This document shows, piece after piece, positions 9,168 through 18,082 of a stretch of 64,000 nucleotides of DNA; within the stretch, counting starts at the first letter, position 1; each line of letters opens with the position of its first letter. The translations under genes and the position numbers were made by a program. The stretch spans positions 34,071 to 98,070 of the forward strand of contig NZ_JAFKEC010000016.1 of assembly GCF_017848315.1 (NCBI RefSeq), read 5' to 3'. The DNA is from Pseudomonas palmensis (GTDB taxonomy: Bacteria > Pseudomonadota > Gammaproteobacteria > Pseudomonadales > Pseudomonadaceae). The notes beneath the pieces were generated by a model. The model had not been told where the DNA came from, did not search any database, and saw only the letters and a list, made by a program, of their open reading frames with translations.

Positions 9168-9816
9168 AGCCCATGCCTCGGATGGTGTGCAGCAGCTTGG
9201 TCTCGAACGGGCCGTCGAGCTTGGCGCGCAGGCGCTTGATGGCGACCTCCACCACGTTGGCGTCGCTGTCGAAGTTGATGTCCCACACCAGCTCGGCAAT
9301 CGCGGTCTTGGACAGGATCTCGCCCTGGCGGCGCGCCAGCACGCTGAGCAGCGAGAACTCCTTGGCGGTCAGTTCCAGGCGCTGGCCGGCGCGGCTGGCC
9401 TTGCGGCTGATCAGGTCCACCCACAGGTCCGCGACCTGGATCTGCACCGGCTCGTGCCCGCCGCTGCGGCGGGTCAGCGCCTGCAGGCGCGCCACCAGTT
9501 CGAGGAACGAGAACGGCTTGCCCAGGTAGTCGTCGGCGCCTTCGCGCAGGCCGCGGATGCGGTCTTCGACGCGCTCGCGGGCGGTGAGCATGATCACCGG
9601 GGTCTGCTTGCGTGCACGCAGGGCGCGCAGTACGCCGTAGCCATCCAGGCCCGGCAGCATCACGTCGAGCACGATCACCGAGTAGTCGCCCTCGAGGGCC
9701 AGGTGCAGGCCCTCGATGCCGTCCGGAGCGAGGTCCACGGTAAAGCCTTGTTCGGTGAGGCCGCGATGCAGGTAGTCGGCGGTCTTCTGTTCGTCTTCGA
9801 TAATCAGCACGCGCAT
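9142..9816 (-). CDS. Heavy-metal-type response regulator (CusR/CopR-like)
   Basis: A 224-residue OmpR-family regulator with receiver and winged-helix DNA-binding domains. The receiver has the acidic pocket IIEDE, the phosphorylated Asp in VIVLDVMLPGLDGYG, and the KPF loop. The output domain shows LELTAKEFSLLSVLARRQGE and a C-terminal hairpin ending RGMGYVLESRAH. It is closest in pattern to CusR/CopR/IrlR. It starts 9 bases after the pump gene stop and overlaps the kinase gene, so the two-component pair is co-transcribed with the pump it probably controls. Confidence 0.9.
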   Translation of the reverse strand: MRVLIIEDEQKTADYLHRGLTEQGFTVDLAPDGIEGLHLALEGDYSVIVLDVMLPGLDGYGVLRALRARKQTPVIMLTARERVEDRIRGLREGADDYLGKPFSFLELVARLQALTRRSGGHEPVQIQVADLWVDLISRKASRAGQRLELTAKEFSLLSVLARRQGEILSKTAIAELVWDINFDSDANVVEVAIKRLRAKLDGPFETKLLHTIRGMGYVLESRAH

Positions 9817-9825
9817 GGTCGGCTC

Positions 9826-12800
9826 TCAGTTCTCGATCGGCCGGGCCGCCGGCAGGTCGTTGCGGCGGCGGTGGAACAGGCGCTCCAGGGCCAAGTATAT
9901 GACCGGCGTGGTGAACAGTGTCAGCGCCTGGCTGACCAGCAGCCCGCCCACCACCGCGATTCCCAGCGGCTGGCGCAGCTCGGCCCCGGCCCCGGCGCCG
10001 AGCATCAGTGGCACCGCGCCCAGCAGGGCGGCCAGGGTGGTCATGATGATCGGACGAAAGCGCGTCAGGCACGCCTCGTGGATCGCCGCCTCTGGCGCAA
10101 GCCCGCGCTGGCGCTGGGCCTCCAGGGCAAAGTCGATGAGCAGGATGCCGTTCTTCTTGACGATGCCGATCAGCAGCACCACGCCGATCAGGCCCATGAT
10201 GGTGAAGTCCTGGCCCATCAGCCACAGCAGCGCCAGTGCGCCAAGGCCCGCCGAGGGCAGGGTGGAGATGATGGTCAGCGGGTGCACGAAGCTCTCGTAG
10301 AGCACCCCCAGAATGATGTACACCGCCACCAGCGCGGCCAGGATCAACCACGGCTGGCTCGACAGCGAACTCTGGAAGGCCTGGGCCGCGCCCTGGAAGG
10401 TGCCGATGATCGAGGCCGGCATGCCCAGCTCGCGCTGGGTGCGTTCGAGGATGCTCACCGCATCGCCCAGGGCCACCCCCGGTGCCAGGTTGAACGAAAG
10501 GTTGGCGGCCGGGAACAGCCCGTCGTGGCTGATCGACAGCGGCCCGGTGCTGGGCGCCGCGACCTTGGCCAGCGCCGCCAGCGGCACCATCTCGCCACTG
10601 AGGGGCGAGCGCAGGTAGAAGTAGGCCAGGCTCTCGGCCTTGCCACGCTGGCGTGCATCGATTTCCAGGATCACCTTGTACTGGTTGGTCTCGGTCTGGA
10701 ACTCGCTGATCTGACGCTGGCCGAAGGCGTCGTACAGCGCCTGGTCAACGTCGGCGGTGGTCAGGCCGAAACGCGCGGCGGCCTGGCGGTCGATGTCGAT
10801 GCGGGTCACGCTGGCGCCCAGCTGCAGGTCGTTGGACAGGTCGCGGAACGCCGGGTTGGCGTGCAGGCGTTCGGTCAGGCGCTGGGTCCACAGGTTGAGC
10901 GCCGGGCCGTCGTTGCTCTTGAGCACGTACTGGTACTGGCTGCGGCTGGGCCCGGAGCTGAGGTTGATGTCCTGCCCGGCCCGCAGGTACAGCACCAGGC
11001 CCGGCACCTGGGCGGCCTTGGGGCGCAGCCGGTCGATGAACTCGCTGGCCGACACGTCGCGCTGGGCAGGGTCCTTGAGGGCGATCCAGAAGCGCCCGTT
11101 GGCGATGGTCTGGTTGCTGCCGGTAACCCCCACCGAGTGCGAGAACGCGCGTACCGCAGGGTCGGCCTCGATGATCTTCGCCAGCGCCTGGTGCTTGCGC
11201 ACCATGTCCGGATACGACACGTCGGCCGCGGCCTCGGTGGTGCCGAGGATGAAGCCGGTGTCCTGCACCGGAAAGAAGCCCTTGGGAATGGCCACGTAGC
11301 CGCCGATGGCCAGGGCCAGGGTCACGAAGAACAGCCCGAGCATCAGCCGCTGGTGCGCCAGGGCCCTGACCAGCAGACGATCGTAACCGGCCACCAGGCG
11401 CTCGCCGAAGGTCGGTGCGGCGTGCTCGGGGTGTTGCGGGCGGCGCATGAACAGCGCGCACAGGGTCGGCGCCAGGGTCAGCGAGACCACCACCGAAATC
11501 AGGATGGTGGAGGTGGCGGTGAGGGCGAACTCCTTGAACAGCCGCCCCACCACGCCCCCCATGAACAGCAGCGGAATGAACGCGGCCACCAGCGAGAAGC
11601 TGATCGAGACAACGGTGAAGCCGATCTCGCCGGCGCCCTTGAGGGCAGCCGTGCGGCTGTCGTCGCCGGCCTCCAGGTGCCGGTGGATGTTTTCCACCAC
11701 CACGATGGCATCGTCCACCACAAACCCCACGGCGATGACGATGGCCACCAGGGTCAGGTTGTTCAGGCTGAAGCCGAACAGGTACATCAGCGCGAAGCTG
11801 GCCACCAGCGATACCCCCAGCACGCTGGAGACGATCAGCGTGGCCGACCACTGGCGCAGGAACAGCGCCATGACCGCGATCACCAGCAGCACGGCGATCA
11901 GCAGGGTGATCTCCACCTCGTGCAGCGAGGCGCGGATGGTCTGGGTGCGGTCGCTGAGCACCGACACCTGCACCGATGCCGGGAGCATTTCCTCCAGGTG
12001 CGGCAGCGCCTGCATGACCCGGTCCACGGTGTCGACGATGTTGGCCCCGGGCTGGCGGAACACCACCAGGTTGAGGCCTTCCTGGTCGCCGGACCAGGCT
12101 TTGACATAGGCGTTTTCGGCGCCGTTGATGACCGTGGCCACGTCCTTGAGGTGTACCGGGGCGCCGTCGCGGTAGGCGACGATGAGCTGGGCGTATTCAT
12201 CGGGGTGGAACAGCTGGTCGTTGGTGGCCAGGGTCGACACGCTGCTGTCGCCGTACAGCGCGCCCTTGGCCAGGTTGAGGCTGGTCTGCTGGATGGCCTG
12301 GCGCAGGTCGGCCAGGGTCAGGCCGATGGCGGCGAGTTTTTCCGGCTGGGCCTGCACGCGAATCGCCGGGCGCTGCTGGCCGGTGATGTTGACCAGCCCG
12401 ACCCCGTCGATCTGGCTCAGCTGGCGTGCCAGCAGGGTTTCGGCGTAGTCGCTCAGTTCGTTGGCCGGCATCTGCGCGGAGCTGACGGTCATGATCAGCA
12501 CCGGGCTGTCGGCCGGGTTGACCTTGCGCCAGGTGGGCAGGCTCGGCATGTCCTGGGGCAGGCGCGAGGAGGCGGTGTTGATCGCGGCCTGGACTTCCTG
12601 GGCGGCTGTGTCGATGTTCTTGTCGAGGGTGAACTGCAGGATCAGGCTGGTGGAGCCCAGTGCGCTGCTGGAGGTCATCTGGGTCATGCCGGGGATGGCG
12701 CTGAACTGCACCTCCAGCGGGGTGGCCACCGACGAGGCCATGGTCTCGGGGCTGGCGCCGGGCAGCTGCGCGCTGACCTGAATGGTGGGGAAGTCCGCTT

Positions 12801-12927
12801 CGGGCAGCGGTGCCACCGGCAACTGCGGGAACGCCACCACGCCCAGCAGCACCAGGGCGAAGGTCAGCAGCAGGGTGGCCACCGGGCGGTCGATGCACCA
12901 CGCACTGATCGAGCTGCGCCCGCTCAT
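9826..12927 (-). CDS. RND efflux pump, MdtC-like (HAE1 type)
   Basis: A 1033-residue inner-membrane proton-driven pump with the usual 12-helix RND layout and two large periplasmic loops. The N-terminus reads SISAWCIDRPVATLLLTFAL. Helix 4 carries VGFVVDDAIVVVEN with the paired Asp residues of the proton relay typical of drug and organic-compound exporters (HAE1). Metal exporters of the CusA type differ here. The start at 12927 overlaps the adaptor gene by ATGA; the frame stays open to 13242, but that extension is out-of-frame shadow of the adaptor. MdtC/MuxC proteins normally work beside a second RND protein and an outer-membrane factor. Neither is present here. Confidence 0.92.
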   Translation of the reverse strand: MSGRSSISAWCIDRPVATLLLTFALVLLGVVAFPQLPVAPLPEADFPTIQVSAQLPGASPETMASSVATPLEVQFSAIPGMTQMTSSSALGSTSLILQFTLDKNIDTAAQEVQAAINTASSRLPQDMPSLPTWRKVNPADSPVLIMTVSSAQMPANELSDYAETLLARQLSQIDGVGLVNITGQQRPAIRVQAQPEKLAAIGLTLADLRQAIQQTSLNLAKGALYGDSSVSTLATNDQLFHPDEYAQLIVAYRDGAPVHLKDVATVINGAENAYVKAWSGDQEGLNLVVFRQPGANIVDTVDRVMQALPHLEEMLPASVQVSVLSDRTQTIRASLHEVEITLLIAVLLVIAVMALFLRQWSATLIVSSVLGVSLVASFALMYLFGFSLNNLTLVAIVIAVGFVVDDAIVVVENIHRHLEAGDDSRTAALKGAGEIGFTVVSISFSLVAAFIPLLFMGGVVGRLFKEFALTATSTILISVVVSLTLAPTLCALFMRRPQHPEHAAPTFGERLVAGYDRLLVRALAHQRLMLGLFFVTLALAIGGYVAIPKGFFPVQDTGFILGTTEAAADVSYPDMVRKHQALAKIIEADPAVRAFSHSVGVTGSNQTIANGRFWIALKDPAQRDVSASEFIDRLRPKAAQVPGLVLYLRAGQDINLSSGPSRSQYQYVLKSNDGPALNLWTQRLTERLHANPAFRDLSNDLQLGASVTRIDIDRQAAARFGLTTADVDQALYDAFGQRQISEFQTETNQYKVILEIDARQRGKAESLAYFYLRSPLSGEMVPLAALAKVAAPSTGPLSISHDGLFPAANLSFNLAPGVALGDAVSILERTQRELGMPASIIGTFQGAAQAFQSSLSSQPWLILAALVAVYIILGVLYESFVHPLTIISTLPSAGLGALALLWLMGQDFTIMGLIGVVLLIGIVKKNGILLIDFALEAQRQRGLAPEAAIHEACLTRFRPIIMTTLAALLGAVPLMLGAGAGAELRQPLGIAVVGGLLVSQALTLFTTPVIYLALERLFHRRRNDLPAARPIEN

Positions 12928-14102
12928 GGCTGCACACCGCTGCCGGCAACATCGTCGCCGACGGGCGCGGCGGGCGGGGCTGTCAGTACCTCGACCCGGG
13001 CGCCGGGCCTGAGCCGCGACTGCCCGTCGGCCACCAGCGTGTCGTTGACCGCTACGCCGCTGATCACGTTGAGGTTGCTGTCCTGGTACAGCACCTTGAC
13101 CGGCACCACCGCGACCTTGTCGCCCTCGACGCGGTACACGAAGTGCTGGTCGATGCCCCGCTGCACCACGCCGGGGGGCACCACCAGCGCATCGCGCTGG
13201 ATGCTGGTCTGGATCTTCAGGCTCACCAGTTGCCCCGGCCACAGGCGGGCCTGGGCATTGTCGAACGCGGCCTTGGCGCGCAGGGTGCCGGTGTTGGCGG
13301 CGATCTGGTTGTCGATCAGGCTCAGGTGCCCTTCACCCAGCAGCAGGCCGCCGCTGTCGCCGTTGCCTTCGAGGTAGGCACGGATCGGCGCCGGGGGTTC
13401 GGCGGCCACCAGCCCCTGCAGGGTCGGCAGCCATTGCTGCGGCACGGCGAACTCCACCGCGATAGGGTCGATCTGGGTCACGCTGAACAGGCCCTGGGCG
13501 TCGCTGGTGCGCACCAGGTTGCCTTCGTCGATGTTGCGAATGCCCACCCGTCCGGTGACCGGCGAGCGGATCTGGGTATACGACAACTGCACCTTGGCCG
13601 CAGCGATCGCTGCCTGGTTGCCGAGGATGCTTGCCTTGAGCTGGTTGACCAGCGCCTGCTGCTGGTCGAGGGTCTGGCGCGAGATGCCGTTGTCTTCGCT
13701 GAGCAGGCGGTAGCGCCTGAGGTCGACCTCGGCCACCTGCTGCTGGGCCTGGCTCTGGCCCAGTTGCGCCTGGGCCTGCTCGAGGCTGGCGCGGATGCTG
13801 CGGTCATCCAGGGTGGCCAGCAGGTCACCGGCCTGCACCGACTGGCCCTCCTTGACCAGGATCCGGGTCAGCACGCCCTCCACCTGGGGGCGGATCTGCA
13901 CGCTGTGCAGCGACTGCACCGCGCCGATGGCGCTGAGGTAGTGCGGCACATCCTGCTGCTGCACCTGGATCACACTGACCGGGGTGGCCACGGGCATGGC
14001 CGGTTGGCTGGCCGTGTGGCGACCGAAAGTCAGGTACAGCGCCAGGCCCAGCAGCAACGCTATCAGGCCGAAAAAAAACACTCGAGAGCTGGAAATTCGC
14101 AT
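12924..14102 (-). CDS. RND periplasmic adaptor (MdtA-like membrane fusion protein)
   Basis: A 392-residue periplasmic adaptor. One N-terminal helix (VFFFGLIALLLGLALYLTF) anchors it. The lipoyl half-motifs (SVQIRPQVEGVLTRILVKEG and YTQIRSPVTGRVGIRN) flank a coiled-coil hairpin rich in Gln and Ala. A beta-barrel and a membrane-proximal domain follow. It bridges the pump to an outer-membrane channel. The ATG at 14102 gives the arginine-rich MRISSSR start. No strong ribosome site is seen. It is the first gene of the operon; three CTGTCAG-type repeats lie about 80-105 bases upstream. Confidence 0.9.
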   Translation of the reverse strand: MRISSSRVFFFGLIALLLGLALYLTFGRHTASQPAMPVATPVSVIQVQQQDVPHYLSAIGAVQSLHSVQIRPQVEGVLTRILVKEGQSVQAGDLLATLDDRSIRASLEQAQAQLGQSQAQQQVAEVDLRRYRLLSEDNGISRQTLDQQQALVNQLKASILGNQAAIAAAKVQLSYTQIRSPVTGRVGIRNIDEGNLVRTSDAQGLFSVTQIDPIAVEFAVPQQWLPTLQGLVAAEPPAPIRAYLEGNGDSGGLLLGEGHLSLIDNQIAANTGTLRAKAAFDNAQARLWPGQLVSLKIQTSIQRDALVVPPGVVQRGIDQHFVYRVEGDKVAVVPVKVLYQDSNLNVISGVAVNDTLVADGQSRLRPGARVEVLTAPPAAPVGDDVAGSGVQP

Positions 14103-14183
14103 GCGTGCACGGCGCCAGGGCAGAAAAAGGAGGGCTGTCAGTAGGTTATAGCTGCTACTGGGGGTCAGCAGTGTGACGCCCAC

Positions 14184-14206
14184 CTGTCAGCGCTGTCAGC
14201 TGGCAG
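14184..14206. promoter_or_regulatory. CTGTCAG direct repeats, possible response-regulator site
   Basis: CTGTCAG at 14184-14190 and again at 14193-14199, nine bases apart, then CTGGCAG at 14200-14206. Short direct repeats about one helical turn apart are the usual layout for OmpR-family regulators. The site lies in the divergent region between the adaptor gene and the chemoreceptor gene, and so could be the target of the CusR-like regulator. This is inference from position and pattern only. Confidence 0.35.
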
Positions 14207-14313
14207 ATGGCCAAGTGCCAATAGTCTGCGCTGGATCAAGGTTTTACTAAATGTTGCCCCGTAGAGTCTCTCGCCCTGCCGCCCCTCCACCTATAAAAAC
14301 GCGAGCGCTTTCG

Positions 14314-15897
14314 ATGAAGAGCAATCTGCCTGTGACCGGCCGCAATGTAGATTACCCCGGTGACGCGAATATCCTTTCCACCACCGATCTGACCAGCGCC
14401 ATTACCTATGCCAACGAGGATTTTCTCAAGGTCAGCGGGTTCGAGCGCGACGAGCTGATTGGCCAGTTGCACCATGTGGTACGCCATCCCGACATGCCTT
14501 CCCAGGCCTTTGCGCAGATGTGGCAGACCCTCAAGGCCGGCCGCTCGTGGATGGGGCTGGTGAAGAACCGCTGCAAGAATGGCGACCATTACTGGGTCAG
14601 CGCATTCGTGTCGCCGGTCACCAGCCAGGGCCAGACGGTGGAGTACCAGTCGGTGCGCACCAAGCCCACCCCGGCGCAGGTGGAGGCCGCCGAACGTTGC
14701 TATGCACGCTTGCGCCAGCAGCGCCCGTTGCCCTGGTGGCAACGCCTGCCGCGCCCTGGCCTGGCGTTGCAGCTGGGGCTGGGCACAGGCCTGGTGCTGG
14801 CAGTGGTGCTGGGCACCAGCCGCCTGCTGTTGCCGACGCTGCCGTGGCAGTGGCTGCTGGAGCTGGTGGCCGCCGGTGGGCTCAGTGCGCTGCTGGTGTC
14901 GGTGCTGCTGCGCCCACTGGAACAACTACGGGTGCGGGCGCAGTCGATTGCCGACAACCCGTTGAGCCAGCAGTTGTATACCGGCAAGGCGGGCGCCGTG
15001 GGGCAGATCGAGTTCGCCCTGCTGATGCTCGAGGCGCAGATCGGGGCGGTGGTGGGGCGCATTGGCGACACCTCGCAGCGCCTGGCCGGCCACACCGCAG
15101 AGCTGGCCCAGCACCTTCAGCACAGCCACACCACCACCCTGGGCCAGCAGGGCGAGGCCGATCAGGTGGCGGCGGCAATCAACCAGATGACCACCAGCGT
15201 GGCCGAGGTGGCCAGCAATGCCCAGCAGGCTTCGGAGGCCGCCGAGCATGCCGAGGATGCCACCCAGAATGGTCACCAGCTGGTGGATCGCAGCCGCAGC
15301 AGCATCCTCGAGCTGGCCAGCGCGCTGAGCGCTGCCACCGAGGTTATCCACACCCTGGAAGGCCACAGCATGGAAATTTCCGGGGTGCTGTCGGTTATCC
15401 ACAGCATCGCCGAGCAGACCAACCTGCTGGCACTGAACGCGGCCATCGAGGCGGCGCGGGCGGGGGATCAGGGGCGTGGCTTTGCGGTGGTCGCCGATGA
15501 GGTGCGCGGCCTGGCCAAGCGCACGGCCGAGTCCACCGGCGAAATCCAGCGCATGATCAGCGCCTTGCAGCGCGGCACCCGCGATGCGGTGCAGGCCATG
15601 CACGAGAGCCGCGAGCATGCCGGGCAGAGCGTCGAGCAGGCGCAGCAGGCGGCGGTGGCGCTGGACGGCATCAGCCAGCAGGTCAACCAGATCAGCGAGA
15701 TGAGCCTGCAGATTGCTGCGGCGGTGGAGCAGCAGAGCCTGGTCAGCGAAGACATCAACCGCAACATCATCAGCATTCGCCAGGCCAGCGAAGAGAGCGT
15801 GGTGGCCGGTCAGCACGGGCATGCCAACGCCAGCGACGTGGCCGGCCTGGCCGAAGACCTCCGGCGCCTGGCCGAGGAGTTCTGGCAGCGCCGCTAG
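14314..15897 (+). CDS. PAS-containing methyl-accepting chemotaxis protein (Aer-like)
   Basis: A 527-residue chemoreceptor. An N-terminal PAS domain ([41 protein letters not shown]) is followed by one or two membrane helices near 155-210, a HAMP region and a signalling domain with the invariant hairpin [20 protein letters not shown]. This is the layout of the aerotaxis/energy-taxis receptor Aer, which senses redox state through FAD in its PAS domain; the PAS sequence here fits that group. The ATG at 14314 gives the usual [15 protein letters not shown] start; the frame opens earlier at 14251 without family similarity. A CheV-like gene lies nearby. Confidence 0.88.
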   Translation: MKSNLPVTGRNVDYPGDANILSTTDLTSAITYANEDFLKVSGFERDELIGQLHHVVRHPDMPSQAFAQMWQTLKAGRSWMGLVKNRCKNGDHYWVSAFVSPVTSQGQTVEYQSVRTKPTPAQVEAAERCYARLRQQRPLPWWQRLPRPGLALQLGLGTGLVLAVVLGTSRLLLPTLPWQWLLELVAAGGLSALLVSVLLRPLEQLRVRAQSIADNPLSQQLYTGKAGAVGQIEFALLMLEAQIGAVVGRIGDTSQRLAGHTAELAQHLQHSHTTTLGQQGEADQVAAAINQMTTSVAEVASNAQQASEAAEHAEDATQNGHQLVDRSRSSILELASALSAATEVIHTLEGHSMEISGVLSVIHSIAEQTNLLALNAAIEAARAGDQGRGFAVVADEVRGLAKRTAESTGEIQRMISALQRGTRDAVQAMHESREHAGQSVEQAQQAAVALDGISQQVNQISEMSLQIAAAVEQQSLVSEDINRNIISIRQASEESVVAGQHGHANASDVAGLAEDLRRLAEEFWQRR

Positions 15898-15904
15898 GCG
15901 CCGC

Positions 15905-16666
15905 TCAGAAACCGATGAAGCTGTAGTGGCCAGCCGATGTGCTGCACACCCGGGCGCCGGCCTGATGCAGTTGCTCGACCAGTGCCGGGTTTTCCACGTG
16001 CAGGGTCCAGGGCGCCAGCGCGGCGTTGCCCGGGGCATGCAGGGCGGCGTGCAGCGCCCCGGTGTCGGGCAGGTAGGCGGTGAAGCCGTTGCCCTTGAGC
16101 GCGCTGGTGGTGATGCCCAGTTGCTGGCAGATCTGCACCTTGGCGTGGATATCGTCGCGGTCGGCCTGGCGCGAGCGCTCGATCAGCTCGGCCAGTTGGC
16201 GGTCCATCAGCTGGCTGCCGTGGATCAGTACCGGGCCGCGTTGCCAGGCTTCGGTCGGGCAGTCCTTGGCGTCGGGGCGCAACGGGATGTGCGGGTTGAT
16301 TTCCATCGGGTAGATGCGGCACACCAGCGGCCGGCGCTCATAGATGCGGCACAGGTTGTCGGCATCCAGATTGCGGCAGGCGCCGGGGTTGAACGCGGCG
16401 AAGGTGATGGCCACGTGTGCCTGGGTACTGCCGCAGGGCACGGCGCAGGCACGGCGGGTGGCGTGCTCGCGCTGGGCGTCGGGCAGGCCCAGGCCGTTGG
16501 CCAGAAAGGCTTCCACCAGCACGATGAGCTGGCCGCCATCTGCCACCCAGTGGCGCGCTTCGTCGAGGGTCAGGGGAACGTGGTGGCCATTGCAGCATTT
16601 GCCACAGCCGGTGCAGTCGAACTGGAGTGAGGTTGCAGCGCTGGTCACGGTTTGGCGGGGGTCCAT
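15905..16666 (-). CDS. YkgJ-type cysteine-cluster protein
   Basis: A protein of about 253 residues with the zinc/iron-chelating pattern of the YkgJ (CxxCxxCC) family. CTGCGKCCNGHH lies near the N-terminus, followed by spaced cysteines in CAVPCG, GACRNL and NLCRIYERRPLVCRIYPM. A metal centre is likely, but the role is unknown. The ATG at 16666 overlaps the end of the upstream gene by 22 bases; a GTG at 16648 would give a 4-base GTGA overlap and is a real alternative. It faces the chemoreceptor gene with only 7 bases between stops. A smaller family member lies at 30610-30984. Confidence 0.82.
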   Translation of the reverse strand: MDPRQTVTSAATSLQFDCTGCGKCCNGHHVPLTLDEARHWVADGGQLIVLVEAFLANGLGLPDAQREHATRRACAVPCGSTQAHVAITFAAFNPGACRNLDADNLCRIYERRPLVCRIYPMEINPHIPLRPDAKDCPTEAWQRGPVLIHGSQLMDRQLAELIERSRQADRDDIHAKVQICQQLGITTSALKGNGFTAYLPDTGALHAALHAPGNAALAPWTLHVENPALVEQLHQAGARVCSTSAGHYSFIGF

Positions 16667-16950
16667 TCGGTGATGAAGGCAGTCTTGCGCTGCTTGTCGA
16701 ACAGGCACAGCTCGCTGCCTTTCTGGTTCTTCATGTGCTTTTGCGGGTAGTGGCCGCTGATCAGCAGGGCACTGTAGCCGACGCGGTCGTCGAACTCGGC
16801 CGGCTTGCTGGCGGGCCGGGCATCCTTGAACTGGCTGGCGGCGAGGCAGGCCCTGGTCAGGGCTTGTTCGTGGTCGGCCCAGGCCTGGTCGCTGGAGGCA
16901 TGGGCGCCGAGGCTGAACAGGGCCAGCAGGGCGAAGGTGAGGGCTTTCAT
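16645..16950 (-). CDS. Small periplasmic protein of unknown function
   Basis: A 101-residue protein with a clear signal peptide (MKALTFALLALFSLGAHA, cleavage before SSDQAW). The mature part contains two cysteines (RACLAAS and SELCLFD) that could form one disulphide, plus a GYSALLISGHYP stretch. No known family is recognised. The ATG at 16950 gives the signal peptide at the very N-terminus; an in-frame extension to 17052 would bury it. It overlaps the start of the YkgJ-type gene, so the two are probably co-transcribed. Confidence 0.72.
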   Translation of the reverse strand: MKALTFALLALFSLGAHASSDQAWADHEQALTRACLAASQFKDARPASKPAEFDDRVGYSALLISGHYPQKHMKNQKGSELCLFDKQRKTAFITEWTPAKP

Positions 16951-17036
16951 GATGGGCGGCTCATGAGGGGAGAGGCCGCTGATTATGCCAGAGCATCGGT
17001 TTTTGCAGGAGCAGGAGCGTTTCAGCGTTTGTCCTG

Positions 17037-17096
17037 GCCCCTTCGCCGGCAAGGGATCACGGCCCCTGTAGGAGCCGGCCTTGCCGGCGAAGGGGG
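17037..17096. repeat. REP element pair
   Basis: Inverted copies of a pseudomonad REP palindrome (CCCTTCGCCGGCAAGG at the left, CCTTGCCGGCGAAGGG at the right), with GTAGGAGCCGG in the right copy. It fills the gap between the small periplasmic protein gene and the CheV-like stop. Confidence 0.82.
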
Positions 17097-17101
17097 TCGG
17101 C

Positions 17102-18001
17102 TCAGCGCTCGGCGAAAGCCACCGCCCGCGCGGCCACGATCAGGCAATCGGTGAGTTCCGGCGAGGAGAACTTGGTCAGCACCGCATTCGCCCCTGCCAG
17201 CCGGGCTTTCTCGCTGTTCATCGCGCTGTCCAGCGAGGTGTGCAGCAGTACATAGAGGTGCTGGAAGTCAGGCGTTTCGCGCAGCGTGCGGGTGAAGGCG
17301 TAGCCGTCCATCTCGGACATCTCGATGTCCGAGACCACCACGTTGATCTCCCGGTCGGTACCCTGCAGCTCCAGCAGGGTGTCGATGGCATCCTTGGCGC
17401 TCTTGGCGGTGTGGCATTCCAGCCCCAGGCCGCGCAGGGTCAGCACCGACTGGTGGAGTGCCACATGGCTGTCATCGACCACCAGTATGTTGGTGGCCTG
17501 CAGAACGGCGGCGTCTTCGGGGTTCAGCTCGCTGCTGCTCACTTCACGCGGCGGCGGCGCAATGCCGTGAATGACCTTTTCGATGTCCAGCACCTGCACC
17601 AGGGTGCCGTCCACCTGGGTTACCCCGGTGATGAATGCCTTGCTGCTCGACCCGTAGGGCGGCGGCTTGATGTCGGTACTCAGGCAATGCACGATGCGGC
17701 TCACCGCCTGCACGTGCAGGCCCTGCTTGGAGCGGCTGATGTCGGTGACGATCAGGCAGCCGCCGTTGGGGTCTTCCAACGGGCGCTCGCCAATGGCGCG
17801 CGACAGGTCGATGACCGACAGCGAGTTGCCCCGCAGGGTGGCCACGCCTTTGACGTGCGGGTGCGATTCCGGGAGCTTGGTCAGGGGCGGGCAAGGGATG
17901 ATCTCGCTGACCTTGAGCAGGTTGATTGCCATCAGCTTGCCGCTGCGCAGGGTGAACAGCAGCAGCGACAGCGAGTCGGCGCGGGCATTTTGCGAGGCCA
18001 T
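17102..18001 (-). CDS. CheV-like chemotaxis adaptor (CheW plus receiver)
   Basis: A 299-residue cytoplasmic protein. The N-terminal CheW-like domain (about 12-150) contains FTLRSGKLMAINLLKVSEI, VKGVATLRGNSLSVIDLS and FITGVTQVDGTLVQVLDIEK. The C-terminal receiver (about 172-295) has NILVVDDS, the phosphorylated Asp in VVVSDIEMSEMDGYAF, and the conserved Lys of LTKFSS. CheV proteins couple chemoreceptors to CheA and tune signalling through phosphorylation. The ATG at 18001, with AAGGTG upstream, is preferred to a GTG two codons earlier. An Aer-like receptor gene is 1.2 kb away, but the genes are not one operon. Confidence 0.9.
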   Translation of the reverse strand: MASQNARADSLSLLLFTLRSGKLMAINLLKVSEIIPCPPLTKLPESHPHVKGVATLRGNSLSVIDLSRAIGERPLEDPNGGCLIVTDISRSKQGLHVQAVSRIVHCLSTDIKPPPYGSSSKAFITGVTQVDGTLVQVLDIEKVIHGIAPPPREVSSSELNPEDAAVLQATNILVVDDSHVALHQSVLTLRGLGLECHTAKSAKDAIDTLLELQGTDREINVVVSDIEMSEMDGYAFTRTLRETPDFQHLYVLLHTSLDSAMNSEKARLAGANAVLTKFSSPELTDCLIVAARAVAFAER

Positions 18002-18082
18002 AGGCACCTTCAGGGCAAAGAGAATAAGGGATCTGCCGGGTTATCGACCCGAGCACGCCAGGCTTTAATCCGCCACTGCACT

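Noticed and set aside
12900..13242. Upstream extension of the RND pump frame to 13242
   Set aside because: The extra 105 codons are an out-of-frame copy of the adaptor gene, and the ATGA overlap at 12924-12927 marks the true start.
9061..13377. 1438-codon plus-strand frame opposite the RND pump operon
   Set aside because: Shadow frame of the minus-strand pump and regulator genes, rich in His, Gln and Gly, without any domain.
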